A DNA stretch of 64,000 bases from Prorocentrum cordatum (lineage: Eukaryota; Sar; Dinophyceae; Prorocentrales; Prorocentraceae). Shown here one piece after another: positions 19,125 through 30,173 of the stretch. A program made the position numbers and the translations under genes. Position 1 is the first letter of the stretch, and every line of letters begins with the position of its first letter. The notes below the pieces were generated by a model that saw only the letters and a list, made by a program, of their open reading frames with translations, made no database searches and was not told the origin of the DNA. The stretch is taken from positions 16,001 through 80,000 of the forward strand of contig CAUYUJ010020537.1 in NCBI GenBank assembly GCA_963575745.1, in the 5' to 3' direction.

Positions 19125-20893
19125 CTATCGGGCTATGAGTGCTTCAATGTATAGCGAATGTCTTGCGTCGCCGTATTGTACTTGAGCATCTCGATTGCCT
19201 GATCGGATGATGACCTGACCCCTTTCGGGATCATTCCTTACGACTGGGAACGGGCCGTTCCAGCCTCCCCATTCATCCTTCGTGGTCGTAAGGCGACGGT
19301 AGTCGACCAAGTCCCCTACGTCATAATAGTGCTGACCGGTAATTCTCGTCTTAGTGCGTAATGCACGGCTGGTCTTAGCTACTGCCGTGGCCTGTGTGAT
19401 AGCTTCAATACATACCCTGCGTACCGTCTGTTCACGAGAATGATATGATGTTTCCGTCGGCTGCTCGTGGCCCAGAACAGGGAGGTCAGGGAGCATTGAT
19501 GGTTGCCGTCCAAATACAGCGCTGCATGGAGACACTCCGTTCTAAGAGAGTGAATGCGTTGGCGGCGAACAAGAAGAGGTATGTCTAACCTATTGAGTTC
19601 AGCCTCCATGGCGTGAAGTAAATGACGTAGGATGCCATTTCTGGCCTCATCGTTGTCGCGGGATGTCCACGCGCACGTATTCTAAGATCAGTGCCCTTTG
19701 CCTTGAGGACTGCTTTCGCGAAGTCGTTGTTAAGGGCACCTTCTCCATCGGAGTGAAATGCCTTGGCCAGTCCAAACTGCAACCGGCACTGCTGATATGC
19801 ATCCAAGATAGTGGTCATAGCTTTGTCTGGTACTTCAATCTTAATAGCATATCGTATACATCGACCGATCATGTGAAATATATTGCGTTCTTGATTGTAG
19901 AGCATCACGTTCCACTTCCTCACTGAAGTTACCGGGTAATGCAGTAGAGGGCATAACCGTGTGTCCAGGTTTGCTCCGAGCTCTACATTCTCGGCATGTG
20001 TCGCAGACACCCTCAATGAGGTTGAGTCTGACACTGTTCCGACCTACTTTGCTTAAGATGAGTCTCGTCTTAGGCTCCTTCGCGTGGAACCAGCGTAAGT
20101 GTAGCTTTCGCAACTCGCGTGTTACCACGCTGGGGGCAAGGCTTCGCAGGTTTTGTAAACTGATTTGTACATCGAACCGTGACCAGTCTGGTAGTCGTGG
20201 TCGTGCAGCAGGGTTCCCCGCTGGTGGTGGTGGAGGTGCGTCTCCACCTTGTTGTCGACCACGTCTTAGTCTAACCTTTGGTATTCGGAGATGGTCACCC
20301 GAACTACCAGCTCCACTCGAGGCAGGTTGCCCTGCAGAAGGCTCAGCAGCATGTCTTCCAACAGTAATGTCGCGACTGCTTGCGCCCGTGGTGGGCCCCG
20401 CTCTCGCGCCGGGCCTCGGTGCTCTCAGTCGCGTAAGTGATGGCGCTGCTGGCGCCTCGGGTGGTGGTGCTGCTGCTTCAGCAATATCTGGCAGTGCAGG
20501 TCCTGCTGCCGGCTCGGCGGGAACCGGCGGAATACGTCCATGGTTGTCGGGCAACTTCCAAAGCTTGGCAAATTTGCATTTGCCAGGTGTTAGTACATGT
20601 CCAGGTTTGTTCTTCCCGTAAATATTCTTGCAACTCGGGCGCTCCCAAAGGTAGTCCTCCTTATCGTACCATCTGCAGTGATTCGGATCTCTATCATGAG
20701 AGGGCGAATGCACGTTAACGTTATCCGCGCAAGCAGGACCACCAAGCCCCCCCAGGTTGTCGGGGGAGACCCGGGTCGTCCAAATCGTACCCCCTTGCGT
20801 TGGTGGCCAACGCGGTGGACGAATGCGGGTAGCCATGGAGAAAATCACGAGTAGTCTGAAAGAGATCGCGTGCGATCTGAACAGGTTCGACAA
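19125..20893 (-). pseudogene. Element 1 integrase
   Basis: DNA integrase of copia type. The N-terminal zinc-binding part reads LRKLHLRWFHAK and GVCDTCRECRARSK near 20100-19960. The core reads NIFHMIGRCIRYAIKI and FHSDGEGALNND (second catalytic Asp, near 19750). The segment expected to hold the catalytic Glu is disrupted by a frame change near 19640. The C-terminal domain is well kept: GDLVDYRRLTTTKDEWGGWN (about 19300-19240) and VQYGDARHSLYIEALI. Upstream is a Pro/Ala-rich linker with two hairpin motifs (20208, 20322). Broken by at least two frameshifts. Confidence 0.75.
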
Positions 20894-21528
20894 AGAGTGA
20901 CTTCATCTTTGATGTATATTGTGCAGCCATGGACAATGCCACATTGCATGCCCAAGCGTGATGGTGATGGCCACTGCATCGTTTCTGTTCAAAAAGGGTG
21001 AATAACAGACGATGGTTGGCCGTGATCTCGGTCGGTTTTCGCGTCAGTATCCAATGGGAATCACATAAGCCAGTAGTGTATTGGTCCATGTTCACCTTGC
21101 AAGTGCCCTTGCTTTTGACCGACGTAGTCCATGGTGGTACCTGACCCACCCAAGTCCCAACTGGTTGTTCTCTTGGGTAAAATCGTCGAATCTAATTCTG
21201 GCGTACAGCCGCTTTCCCGCATAACTTGATATGTGGTAGATCTTCTTCATGATGCCCATGCCAGGTGTCGTAGTTTACCTGTGCATCGAAGTAGGAAGGC
21301 AAGCCAGTTGTTCTGCAGCGTGGGCCATCTCATGACAACCTTGACGAAATAAACGTCTAAATAGTGCATCGCTGCATCTTGGGCCTCCCTGTTTCCAAGA
21401 TCAACAAAAGTACGTTTGTCGAGGTTTCCCCCTGAAGACAGACCTCGGCTGAATGCCAGCTGGGAGATGCCTCCAAGTCCCCCGCATAGTTCTAACACAT
21501 CTACCTTGTTGTGTCGACCGTAGCACAA
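20721..21528 (-). pseudogene. C5-DNA-methyltransferase-like domain in element 1
   Basis: Reads VDVLELCGGLGGISQLA (motif I, cofactor loop, near 21480), then KRTFVDLGNREAQ (motif II region). A frameshift near 21335 puts the next block, GPRCRTTGLPSYFD, in another phase; its Cys would correspond to the catalytic Cys of motif IV, with PRC in place of the usual PC. It is followed by DTWHGHHEEDLPHIK, a TAG at 21192-21194, and QPVGTWVGQVPPW plus a Cys/His-containing block to about 20900. Retroelement-encoded cytosine methyltransferases are known in dinoflagellates. Here the domain precedes integrase. The frameshift and stop make this copy inactive. An alternative is an unrelated Rossmann methyltransferase. 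Confidence 0.6.
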
Positions 21529-21762
21529 GGTGGGGATTATGGAGAATACATCTGCGTAAGATTCAGCAGGGTGCCCCGCAGGTAGGGCGATGAAGGCCTC
21601 CTCTCCGTCGTCGCTATCCGTGTCGGAGTCCAGGGGTACGTCTGTGTAGTGCGCACTACACCCGAGTCGTTTCAGGTCGTCTCCACAGTCGTCGTTGCCT
21701 TATTCGACTACTTTGGGTATATTGCGTGGTTTGATGCCAGCTTCTTTGTCTGCTTTATGTTT

Positions 21763-22420
21763 TTATGTTTGCTTAATTCTGGCATACGTTGGTAGTGCTG
21801 TCTGTTGTTCTGTCACAGGTGAGCTGAGTGTCGGAAATTCGGGAATAGAGGGTAGCACGCGGCCGCGCTCAATCGAAGGGGGAGGGGGGCGATCGTCATC
21901 GATGATCGCCACTCGCCTTGAGCGTGGTCGTGAACTGCCATTTCCCAAGACAGTCGGCTCCGGCTGCTCCCAGTACAGTCGAGTACGGATGTTGCTGACA
22001 CCATGGGGTAATGGTGCGTTGTAGTTGTGCCCGGTCGGCTTGTCCTGGATCTTGATGTCCTGGATGATCGTGTTGCCGTCCAGGTGCATCGTCACCCGTC
22101 TCACAACATGGCCCAGCACTTGTGTGATTTCTTTGTGCACTATGTCAATCCATGCGATCAATCAACATCGTGGTCATGATCGCTAGTGTCTTGTTCCGCC
22201 ATTCGGCCTTCTGAGCGCGTTGTCCACACCAGTCTAGAATATGCTCAGTAGGTTCTGCAGGTTCCCCTGCTATATTGCATGCGCATCGCCGTAGATTGGC
22301 GGGGATGCGCGCGCGCGTAGTCGCCACTTGCAGACATGATCCGCTGGGCAACGTGTTAGCGCGGTCGTACTTGAGGCCGAAGTGGCAGAAACGCATGCGC
22401 ATGACCTGTAAGTCAATATC
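21763..22420 (-). pseudogene. Element 1 polyprotein domain, C-terminal part
   Basis: Two overlapping frames. The first (22402-22145) reads MRFCHFGLKYDRANTLPSG and EHILDWCGQRAQKAEWRNK, an ordered domain that continues the interrupted domain at 24117-24500 across the 22421-24116 insertion. The second (22161-21763) is a linker with HLDGNTIIQDIKIQDK. The domain sits directly upstream of the methyltransferase-like block, and I know no function for it. A hairpin motif lies at 22257-22270. Confidence 0.55.
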
Positions 22421-24116
22421 CGCCGACCCCCTGGGTCATCGGCGTGCGAGATGCTTCCCCCTCCCCATGCCCTTCCCCGGGGAACCCGGTCCGGTCGATT
22501 TGGAGGGGGGGGGGGGGCGCCCACCACGAGCGACTCACGACGCTCTTCCGGGCCCACAAAGGCCAAAATACGGGCCCAAAAAGCCCCGAGAGGCCTCCCA
22601 GACGTTCCAAGAGGCCCCCAGACGCCCCAAGAGACCGCCTAGACGCCCTAAGAAGCGCCCAAGAGGCCCCAAGAGGCTTCCAAGACGCCCCACGAGGGCT
22701 CCAAGACGCCCGAAGAGACCTCCAAGACGCCCCAAGAGACCTCCAAGAGGCCCCCGAGGAGCGCCCCAAGAGGCCAAAATCGTTGATTTTCATTTGTATT
22801 TTTCTATGTTTTCGTCATTTTCGCCTTTTCTGCCTTCCGACGCTCCAAGACAGCCCAAGGAGCTCCCAAGACTGCTCCAAGACGGCACAAGAGGCCTCCT
22901 CGACGCCCCCAAGACGGCCCAAGAGAGCCCCCAGACGGCCCAAGAGCCGCCCACGGCGGCCCAAGAGAGCCCCCAGACGGCCCAAGAGCCGCCCAAGACG
23001 GCCCAAGAACCTCCCGGAGACGGGCCCAAGAGGGGCTCCAGAGAGAGACCACGCACCGGAAAACCCAGCGTTACGTCCCAAGAGGCCCCCAGGAGGCCCC
23101 TAGAAGCCCCAAAGAGGCCCCAAGAACCCCCCAAGAGGCCCCCAAGACGTTCCAAGAGGCGCCCAAGAAGCCACAAAGAGGTCCCACAACGGCCCCCAAG
23201 AGCCTTCGAAACTGCTCCAAGAGGCCCGCAAGAAGCCCCCCCGCAAGATCCCAACGGACATCCCTGAACACACCGGTTTTTCGAATCGCGCCCAGCCCCA
23301 TAACCCGGAGCCTCATCTCAGTGTCCCCGTCCTCCTCTTCCTCCTCCTCCTCCTGCACTTCCTCCTCGTTCCCCTCCTCCTCTTCCTGCCCCGCTTCAGC
23401 TCATCCTCACCGATGCTTCTCCCCCCCCATTTTCCGCCTCACCCCCCATCCTCCTCGTCCCGTCCTCCCTTTCTGCCCAGTACGCGCAAACGATTGGGCA
23501 TCATTTGCACGTGCACTTTAGGGTGCCCTCCTTTGCGTCGCGCGGGACATTGTGAGGGTCGGGGAACGCCGACTTTGGTAGTCCTCTCTTGCACGCGCCG
23601 CTGCACTGATAAGCCTGGCAACTGCGCGCTGTGAACCCGAGTTCCTCGCAGCTTCTGCACGCCAGTTTAGCTCCTTTCGCCGCTCGATGATGTTCCACTT
23701 GCTTCTGTTTCAAATGTGTCGTGTCCGAGAACGCGCCTTTGCGCGCCGCGCGCGTCAACTTCGCGTCCGCCTCTGCTTTCCGCTTGCGATTCTCTGCATC
23801 CGCCTTCTCGTTCCGCCCGCCCTTCTCGTTGCGGGCGCGCGCCCTGCAAAGCCTCTCCCCCGCATCTTTCGAGTCGCACTGGTTCGCCGCCACTTCCGCC
23901 TCCGTCTTCAAGAAATTCTTGCACTTCGCGCACCGAATCTGGACTTTCTCCTGAATCTGAGAGGCCTCTGAACCACAACTCAGGCACGGTGGCGGGATGG
24001 GCCGACTACTGGGAGGAGGAGCAAAGACGACGACGATAGGAATGCGGGGGATAAAGTCGGGCCATAACGCCCCCAAGACGTCCAAGATTGCCTCCAAAAA
24101 AAACAAGGGGTCGGCG
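22421..24116. mobile_element. 1.7-kb insertion with 10-bp inverted ends
   Basis: The left end CGCCGACCCC (22421-22430) and the right end GGGGTCGGCG (24107-24116) are perfect inverted repeats. The interval splits one polyprotein domain: readable protein runs up to the right border and resumes at the left border in sense order. It contains CCCCAAGAGGCC-type C-rich tandem repeats (about 22560-22770 and 22840-23260), a (TCC)n tract near 23320-23360, and a zinc-finger frame. I see no obvious target duplication. Confidence 0.6.
23501..24085 (-). CDS. Cysteine-rich zinc-finger protein carried by the insertion
   Basis: The frame is continuous with the interrupted polyprotein at its N-terminus, but the ordered part starts near 23990. 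It has CLSCGSEAS, an IRCAKCKNFLKTEAE pair, a Lys/Arg/Glu/Ala-rich helical middle (about 23870-23700), then CRSCEELGFTARS and CSGACKRGLPKSAFPDPH, ending with CTCK. The paired C-x2-C and KSAF segments resemble Stc1-type zinc ribbons, which in fungi link RNAi to chromatin, but this is weak. The start is undefined. The codon bias is very GC-rich compared with the surrounding element. Confidence 0.45.
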   Translation of the reverse strand: MDVLGALWPDFIPRIPIVVVFAPPPSSRPIPPPCLSCGSEASQIQEKVQIRCAKCKNFLKTEAEVAANQCDSKDAGERLCRARARNEKGGRNEKADAENRKRKAEADAKLTRAARKGAFSDTTHLKQKQVEHHRAAKGAKLACRSCEELGFTARSCQAYQCSGACKRGLPKSAFPDPHNVPRDAKEGTLKCTCK

Positions 24117-24625
24117 GTGTGGCGTAAGCCTAAAGAATCTTCAACAGCATTTCGTATGGGACCTTGTTTCCAGAAACAGCCTGGTGGCCCCACAAGTACA
24201 ATGGTCATGCGTAGAGCCCGAGCCTTGGACATCAGATTTTGGATACGCTGGTAGCGCGGCCCTGCCCCCTTGTTAGGCAGCCTCACATGCCAGTCAGCAG
24301 GTGTTGCTACCCACGACAGTTGATAATCGCCCGATAGTAAGGCACCCAAATACTGTGTACCAGTGGAGGTCATTACCTCCGTATGTGTAATACGATCGCA
24401 CATGTATCCACGAACTCGGAGTTCAGCGCAAGCTGTCCGTATATCCTCAATGACAAATGCACGAGAATGATAATGATGCGACAATCCTTCTTTTTCTGCA
24501 GCGGCCACACAGCCGGGTCCACTGCTGTTCGCGGTAGCCGCGCAGCCAGGCTTGCCGCGGCCCCTGGCACGAACAGCCGGCGCCTGGGAAAAGAATGCAG
24601 GTTCCCCCGCGTCTGCCGACAGCAC
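24117..24625 (-). pseudogene. Element 1 polyprotein domain, N-terminal part
   Basis: Reads FVIEDIRTACAELRVRGY, LLSGDYQLSWVATPADWHV, RIQNLMSKARALRMTIVLVG and PPGCFWKQGPIRNAVEDSL, an alpha/beta domain. It is cut at 24116 by the insertion and resumes at 22420. The first 60 codons (before about 24480) are low-complexity and may be linker; a hairpin motif is at 24597-24610. I do not know its biochemical role. Confidence 0.55.
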
Positions 24626-24682
24626 CTGAATGTTCGGCCTGTCTGAGCAAGCGCGAGTGGCCGTGGCACGCGCCTGCCCCCG

Positions 24683-26186
24683 TCACTCGCATGGCGATGG
24701 GGGCACCGAAATACCAGTGCCGCGTTGCGCTGCAGAGCCGCTGCTCGAAGTTAAAATATCAAACTTCTCAGCGGCACCATCCACTTCCGCAGGTGTCCCT
24801 GCCTGTGCATCGGGAGGCGTCCAGTTCGTATCCTCCTCGTGGATGGCCTGATATATCTCCGCCTGCAAACTGCGGAGGGCGAAGTCCTTGTCGGCCGAGG
24901 TAGGGGTAGTCCCATAGGCCATATTTCCATGAGGCCATGTCTTCAAGGCGTTATTCACCAAAGTCTGGATCGTGAAAGCGAACGTCTCGTCATTGATGGA
25001 GAAACGAATGCCCTTGTATCCTGTGACATCATGTATGCGTGGGCATCATGCACAGCAAGTGTCCCTGTGATTGGCTCCTGATCGGATACTTCCTTGACGA
25101 ATAATGAAGCTTCTTCGCGCTGAGGTATGACCGCGATAGTAAACGACATCGACCCTTGATCCTCAGTAGCCATCTCGTACTCGTCAGCTTTGAGCGCCAG
25201 ATTCCCGCAGGGCGTCTTCATCAGGCCGAGTACCCTGGCACCTTTTCCGAATAGAACCTTGTACATATCCGCGCCAGGGGTGATCATCTTGTCGCGCCCC
25301 TGCTCAAGGATCAGGATGGCCCCCGCGTTGGACATGCTCCTCAGACCCAAGATGGCAGGGAGGTTCTCCCCAGAGCCCTCAGCCACATTTGCTGCGTACG
25401 TATCAGGTCTCGGCGCAGCAGGTTGCCCTGCGGGATCTCCCCTTTCCTTGCGTGCAATCTTGCAGTGCGAGGATTTGTCGCACATCGCGGCGCCATGTCC
25501 CACTCCTGACACGTATAAATAGCGTGTCCGTGGGGGCGTGATACCTGCTGAAAGGTCTGTGCCGTCTTTAATCTAATAACATTGATATTACTGCCAATAT
25601 ACAGAAGAATAATCAAAATACCATTGACCATCGTTCCACTGTTAGCTGCCGAGGCTGGCTCATGGCAATCACCAAATAATCCAGGAACTTCAGACACGGT
25701 CGTACCACGCAAGCTTTCGAGGCGCCTCCGCTCCAACGCCCACTCATTTCTCGACAAAGATGTGAACGCATTCATATACCCACGAAGCTCTTCTTCTGTA
25801 AAAGGGACTCGTTTCAAACATCCAGGCTGTATGACCTTCGTCATGCTTCTGTGATTGTGGAAAAAATTCAGAAATAGTGCCCCCTTTTCCGCGCGCATGC
25901 TCGTCCGACCATCAGTATGTATCGTAAGTACCGTGTGCAGCATGTCGCGTTCGGATATCCCACTATTGCCACTGCGCGTGCTTACTGGGCTCTCCGCCCT
26001 GCGCTGACTGCGTCGACGGAGATCTCGCCCATATGGCATATATGAGTTCGAAGACTGAGGCCATTGAGCGCCCCTGTCGGTCGCCCCTTCCATGCGCCTC
26101 AACCACGCGTCGTTCACAGGTACCGACGGTGGAGCCGCTCTAGCAAGTGTCCCTGCGTTGTTGCTGGTTTCGGCCACCGATGGCAT
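24683..26186 (-). pseudogene. Element 1 extra ORF of unknown function
   Basis: Three overlapping frames form one decayed gene. 26186-25341 holds an N-terminal Ser/Arg-rich part, HTVLTIHTDGRTSMRAEKG, an ordered helical part, and one hydrophobic segment GTMVNGILIILLYIGSNINV near 25590 that could be a membrane helix. 25512-24955 reads MYKVLFGKGARVLGLMKTP and SMSFTIAVIPQREEASLFV. After a frameshift near 25020, 24961-24683 continues with ALRSLQAEIYQAIHEED. No motif is recognised. Hairpin motifs lie at 24789, 25055, 25418 and 26143. Confidence 0.45.
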
Positions 26187-26307
26187 AGGCGAGCCTATAG
26201 CAGGTGCCCCTGCGAGCGTGGTCGTCTCCGTTACTAGCCCCGCGTTGGCTAGCGATGCAGCTGGCCCCGCTGGTGCCGTCGTCGAGACACGGCCGCGGTG
26301 CCCGTCA

Positions 26308-27759
26308 TCATGGCCGCAATGCGGTTGAGCTCTTCACAGAGATCCCTAAGCTCGTTCGCCCCTCGGAGATGTCTTCATGACGATTGAGCGACTCTTGATC
26401 TCCAGCAAGGGCGCAGTGGAACTCGGCAGTAATGAGGCCAACGCCCCTGCATATAGCGCAGGGGGCCTCATTTGCGGAACCTTCCCTGTTCCCAGCCAAC
26501 TGTCTATTCACATGGGCGTGCACCACTCGATCACAACATTGTGCGTGCAATATTTGGCAGCACTGGAGGCGCCAGACCTTGTCGCGATTCATGAACAGGT
26601 CCAAGCATATGGCACACTTACTGAAGCCACCGTCACTGATGATGGGCGGTGTTGCCGATGGCCTGATACGCGTCTGACGCTCCAGGGTGGATTCACCAGC
26701 CTCGAACCGAATAGGTGATACCGTCGGTAGCTGCGTCGATGCAACCATGGCTGGACTGCTCGCAGGTGCCACTGCTACATTGTGCTTAGCAGGTTGCCCC
26801 GCGCGGCTCAGCATTCTGTTGGCCTGACGATTCTGATTTCGGCGCTGGCGTGTAGCCTGCAAAGCCAAATTGGCTTGCTGCGCCTCGTGTATGGCTAGGA
26901 TCTCAGGGCGCAACTCTCCCATGGTCGGCGACAGCACCAGGCCAGGAGCCTGTTGCTGCACATCTTGATCCATGGGGGGAGCCGGATACCCATAGTGTGG
27001 TATCTGCCCTGGCACGCCTGATGCATGCCCTGAGCCGCGTGTCAACCGCGACTGGTAGAAGTCGTCGGCCGTCGCCCGAACATGTGGATTTTCGGGCTGT
27101 GTTCCCACCCGAGGAATGCCACTCACCTGGGCATGATCGTCAGGATAAAGCGGATGATCCATTGGCGCTGCTGTAGGACGATCAACAAACGTTGGATCGT
27201 AAGTCGGATGACTGAAGAATGCTGGCACATAGCCGAACCGAGTGGGATTGTCCGACGAAGGATTTGGATCCATAACATACTCCCACGGCGGCGTCCAGTT
27301 GGCATTAGGGAGGTCAATACCATCCCTCCGCATGCTCTGAGCGGCCTCGCGCAACTGCCGATACATCCACTCTTGCTGACCAACTGAACTTCTCTGTATG
27401 GCGTATTGGTCAGGAATAGCAGGTTGCCCCGCATGTGGACGTGGCGATGCAAATGGCGATGTCGCCTGTAAAGCCTGATAGAGCTGCGGATCTATCCGAA
27501 TGCTTTGGGGCCTCGCCTGCAGGCTGTTGTTGCTTCCAGCACTCTGTGGAGTACCAAATGGTGCAATAGCTCTGCTCATATGAACAAATGAGGCAGGTTG
27601 CCCTGCAGGTACTGGCAGTTGGTGTACATGAGCACGCCACGGATCGTTGACGTACAAAGTACCAGAGGGCGTAATACCACTTGGTGTAATACCTGTCACA
27701 TCGGCGCTCTGAGCCTGTATCCATGATCCATCAGATCCCCCCTGCAGGTGCCCCCGCAT
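26308..27759 (-). CDS. RING-finger protein encoded within element 1
   Basis: A 483-codon uninterrupted frame. The first 330 residues are Pro/Gln/Ala-rich and probably disordered, with a short ordered part (QEWMYRQLREAAQSMRRDG) and a Gln/Arg-rich helix (EILAIHEAQQANLALQATRQ). The C-terminal part has KCAICLDLF, LQCCQILHAQCC and APCAICR, a C-x2-C ... C-x-H/H-x2-C ... C-x2-C arrangement of a RING finger, with an unusually long loop before the last pair. RING proteins are mainly E3 ubiquitin ligases. Four AGQPA-type hairpins fall inside the frame. A RING cargo in a copia element is unusual. The frame is intact, unlike its neighbours. Confidence 0.65.
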   Translation of the reverse strand: MRGHLQGGSDGSWIQAQSADVTGITPSGITPSGTLYVNDPWRAHVHQLPVPAGQPASFVHMSRAIAPFGTPQSAGSNNSLQARPQSIRIDPQLYQALQATSPFASPRPHAGQPAIPDQYAIQRSSVGQQEWMYRQLREAAQSMRRDGIDLPNANWTPPWEYVMDPNPSSDNPTRFGYVPAFFSHPTYDPTFVDRPTAAPMDHPLYPDDHAQVSGIPRVGTQPENPHVRATADDFYQSRLTRGSGHASGVPGQIPHYGYPAPPMDQDVQQQAPGLVLSPTMGELRPEILAIHEAQQANLALQATRQRRNQNRQANRMLSRAGQPAKHNVAVAPASSPAMVASTQLPTVSPIRFEAGESTLERQTRIRPSATPPIISDGGFSKCAICLDLFMNRDKVWRLQCCQILHAQCCDRVVHAHVNRQLAGNREGSANEAPCAICRGVGLITAEFHCALAGDQESLNRHEDISEGRTSLGISVKSSTALRP

Positions 27760-28273
27760 GATACGCGTCCATCATGAGCACACGTGAGAACGCGCCCTCC
27801 TGAACAGGAGGCGGATCGGGACACTTCAGGTTGTAGGGGGCATCTGGAAACAATTTTCAAAGAAGATGCATCAATGCGGATCTCGTGCATATCATCAATT
27901 TTACAACTCGGGAACGCCTGATTGTCGCCCCGCAAAAATTAAGGATTTCTCCATACCTGTCCAACACGATTATACTGACAAGAATGGCTGGGCAGGATCC
28001 CGATCAACTGGACGACGAGCGCCAGATCGGAATGTTGTCCCGAGCCGAGATCTTCAGGCTGGCCATGATCAAGACCTGCGAATCGACACGTAGGCCGGAC
28101 TGAATCCAGTGGTCACCAGGAAGGTATGGGAAACCATGTGCAAACTGTCTGCCCCTCTTCTTGGTTTGTGCGCGGCATGAAAATCCAATACTAAGAATAC
28201 TCGGTATATTCTCCATTGAGTTCCATGAATAAAATAACAGGGTGCCCCGGGAGCCGACGGGGCCGTAATTCTT
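27760..28273. other. No recognisable feature
   Basis: Interior of element 1 between two ORFs. Short frames only. A weak hairpin-like motif lies near 28238. Confidence 0.4.
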
Positions 28274-29584
28274 TCATATATATAGTGACTCAGGGCACTG
28301 AATACCAGGGCTGCCGTGTCCGTTAGTTGGACGGATGAAGTATATGTCGTAAGTCATGCCGGAGTACTTCATCTTCTTGATATGCAGCCTATTCTTTTTC
28401 ATTCCATATGTAAATATCACACCAATAAGTTCCAAGGCAGCATCTGCCTGGTACGCCCAGTGCTGGTCCTTGAGCACGTGGCGTACCGTGCCCAAGTGCT
28501 TAGGGTGATGTATATCGTACCCTTCTGCAGGCCATGCGTTGAGTAGCTGTAATAAATCCCCCCGCCCGCCGTACTCATCATGCGTCGTCATTTCACGAAT
28601 GAATCTGTCCAACAAATGGCCATTACGAAACGGCTTGTGACGGAAGGCAATTGTCAACCACTCAGAAACCTGACGTTGATCGTCGTACTTGAACTTTGGC
28701 CTGCGAACATTCTCCGACCTGAGGATGTCCTCCAAATAGACCCACCTTTCAGAGTCAAACGTGAGTGCTGGGCGTTTCCGCAGGATGTTGCGCACTGTTT
28801 GGTGCGCATGCGCACCTTGATCAGCAAGGACAGCAGCCCCCATGACATTGCACTGCACCACTATGCATTGTTCAGATCCATCGCCAATCCGCGAATGATA
28901 CGCTGGATTGATCTTCGCGCGGTTGGAAGTGCGCATCCTACCCCAGAACTCTTTGCATTCCGGTGGCACCTCCAGCGCAGGGGCAGGTTGCGCCGCTGAG
29001 CTGCGAGCAGGTTGCCCCGCTGAACTCCGAGCAGGCTGCCGCGCAGAACGTGGGGCAGCCTTTGGCGCTGCAGTCGCTGCTGCGATCGCTGCCGATGCAG
29101 CGGCGCCAACAACTCCTCTGGGCGTCCTTGGAGTTCCTTGCGGGGTGCTGAAATCGAAGTCCTGGTGCTTCTTCTCCTTGGTGTTGTAGGACTCGGCAGC
29201 CTCATCCCTGGGCGCTGCTCCTGGCACCGCTGGCGCGGTAGCAAGGAGCTACCCAGCGCGTTGCGCGGAGGAAGCACCCCCTGTCCTTCCTGCCAAATTA
29301 GGCACCCATCCTGCCCTGTGCGTCCGACCTGGTGCAGGGCCGCGACGTGGCACAAGCTCTTTTGGAGTAGGCGCACTGGTACCCTGAAATGTGGCTGCTG
29401 CGGCGGCCACTGCTGATCCTCTGGAAAGTAGTCGATCAGTCGGTTGCCCCGCATGTCGCTGCTGCATACTGCCCCCAGGGTTAGGATCACCTGGGCTCTT
29501 CCTCTTCTTCTTCTTCTTGAGCATAGGAAGATCAGGGCCAAGAGATTGGCTTGATGATTCAGAAGACCAAAGAAGATCGACCAT
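28274..29584 (-). pseudogene. Element 1 extra ORF with weak Tpt1/KptA N-lobe likeness
   Basis: One frame (29584-28274) interrupted by a single TAG at 29249-29251. The N-terminal half is Lys-, Ala- and Pro-rich and holds hairpin-derived A-x-Q-P-A repeats (28983, 29007, 29031). The C-terminal 200 residues are ordered: TVRNILRKRPALTFDSERWV-YLEDIL resembles the winged-helix start of Tpt1/KptA proteins (LRHxPxxxxLxxDxxGWVxVxDLL). The HGT motif of the catalytic lobe is not present, so the resemblance is suggestive only. It could also be an unrelated helical domain. Confidence 0.4.
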
Positions 29585-29667
29585 CTCTGGCTACGGTTTG
29601 GGAGCTGCCTTTGCCGTAGCTCCTGCCGGCGTCCCAGATACATATCGAATAGGACTTCGGTCAGGAC

Positions 29668-30079
29668 TCAGATCGATACCACCTGGCTTCCTGAGGGCCA
29701 TGTTCTCAATGGGTACCTTGTGTCCATGTGTACATGTGCAGCTAAGTACTTATCGGTGCTTCGTCTGTCGACGATGCGTGTCCTTCTCCAGCCAATAGAC
29801 TGACCGCGATTAACAATCTGCCTCCCAGTAGATAGATCCATATATATATATATTGTGACAACGTCCTCGGGATCAATCGGAGTATCCGTATCACACGTAA
29901 TGTCTGCGATGCCCGAGTCGCTTGGCCCACCGCCGTCGGGGGCAGCGTCCGCGGGGCCAACTTCCTCAGCCATCTCGCCATCTTCATCTTCACCAGCTTC
30001 CTGCTGGCTTTCTTCTTCTGGCTTATGATCAGCAGGTTGCCCCGCGTGCCACTCGCGATTGAACCGCGCCAGATAAAAT

Positions 30080-30173
<94 letters not shown>

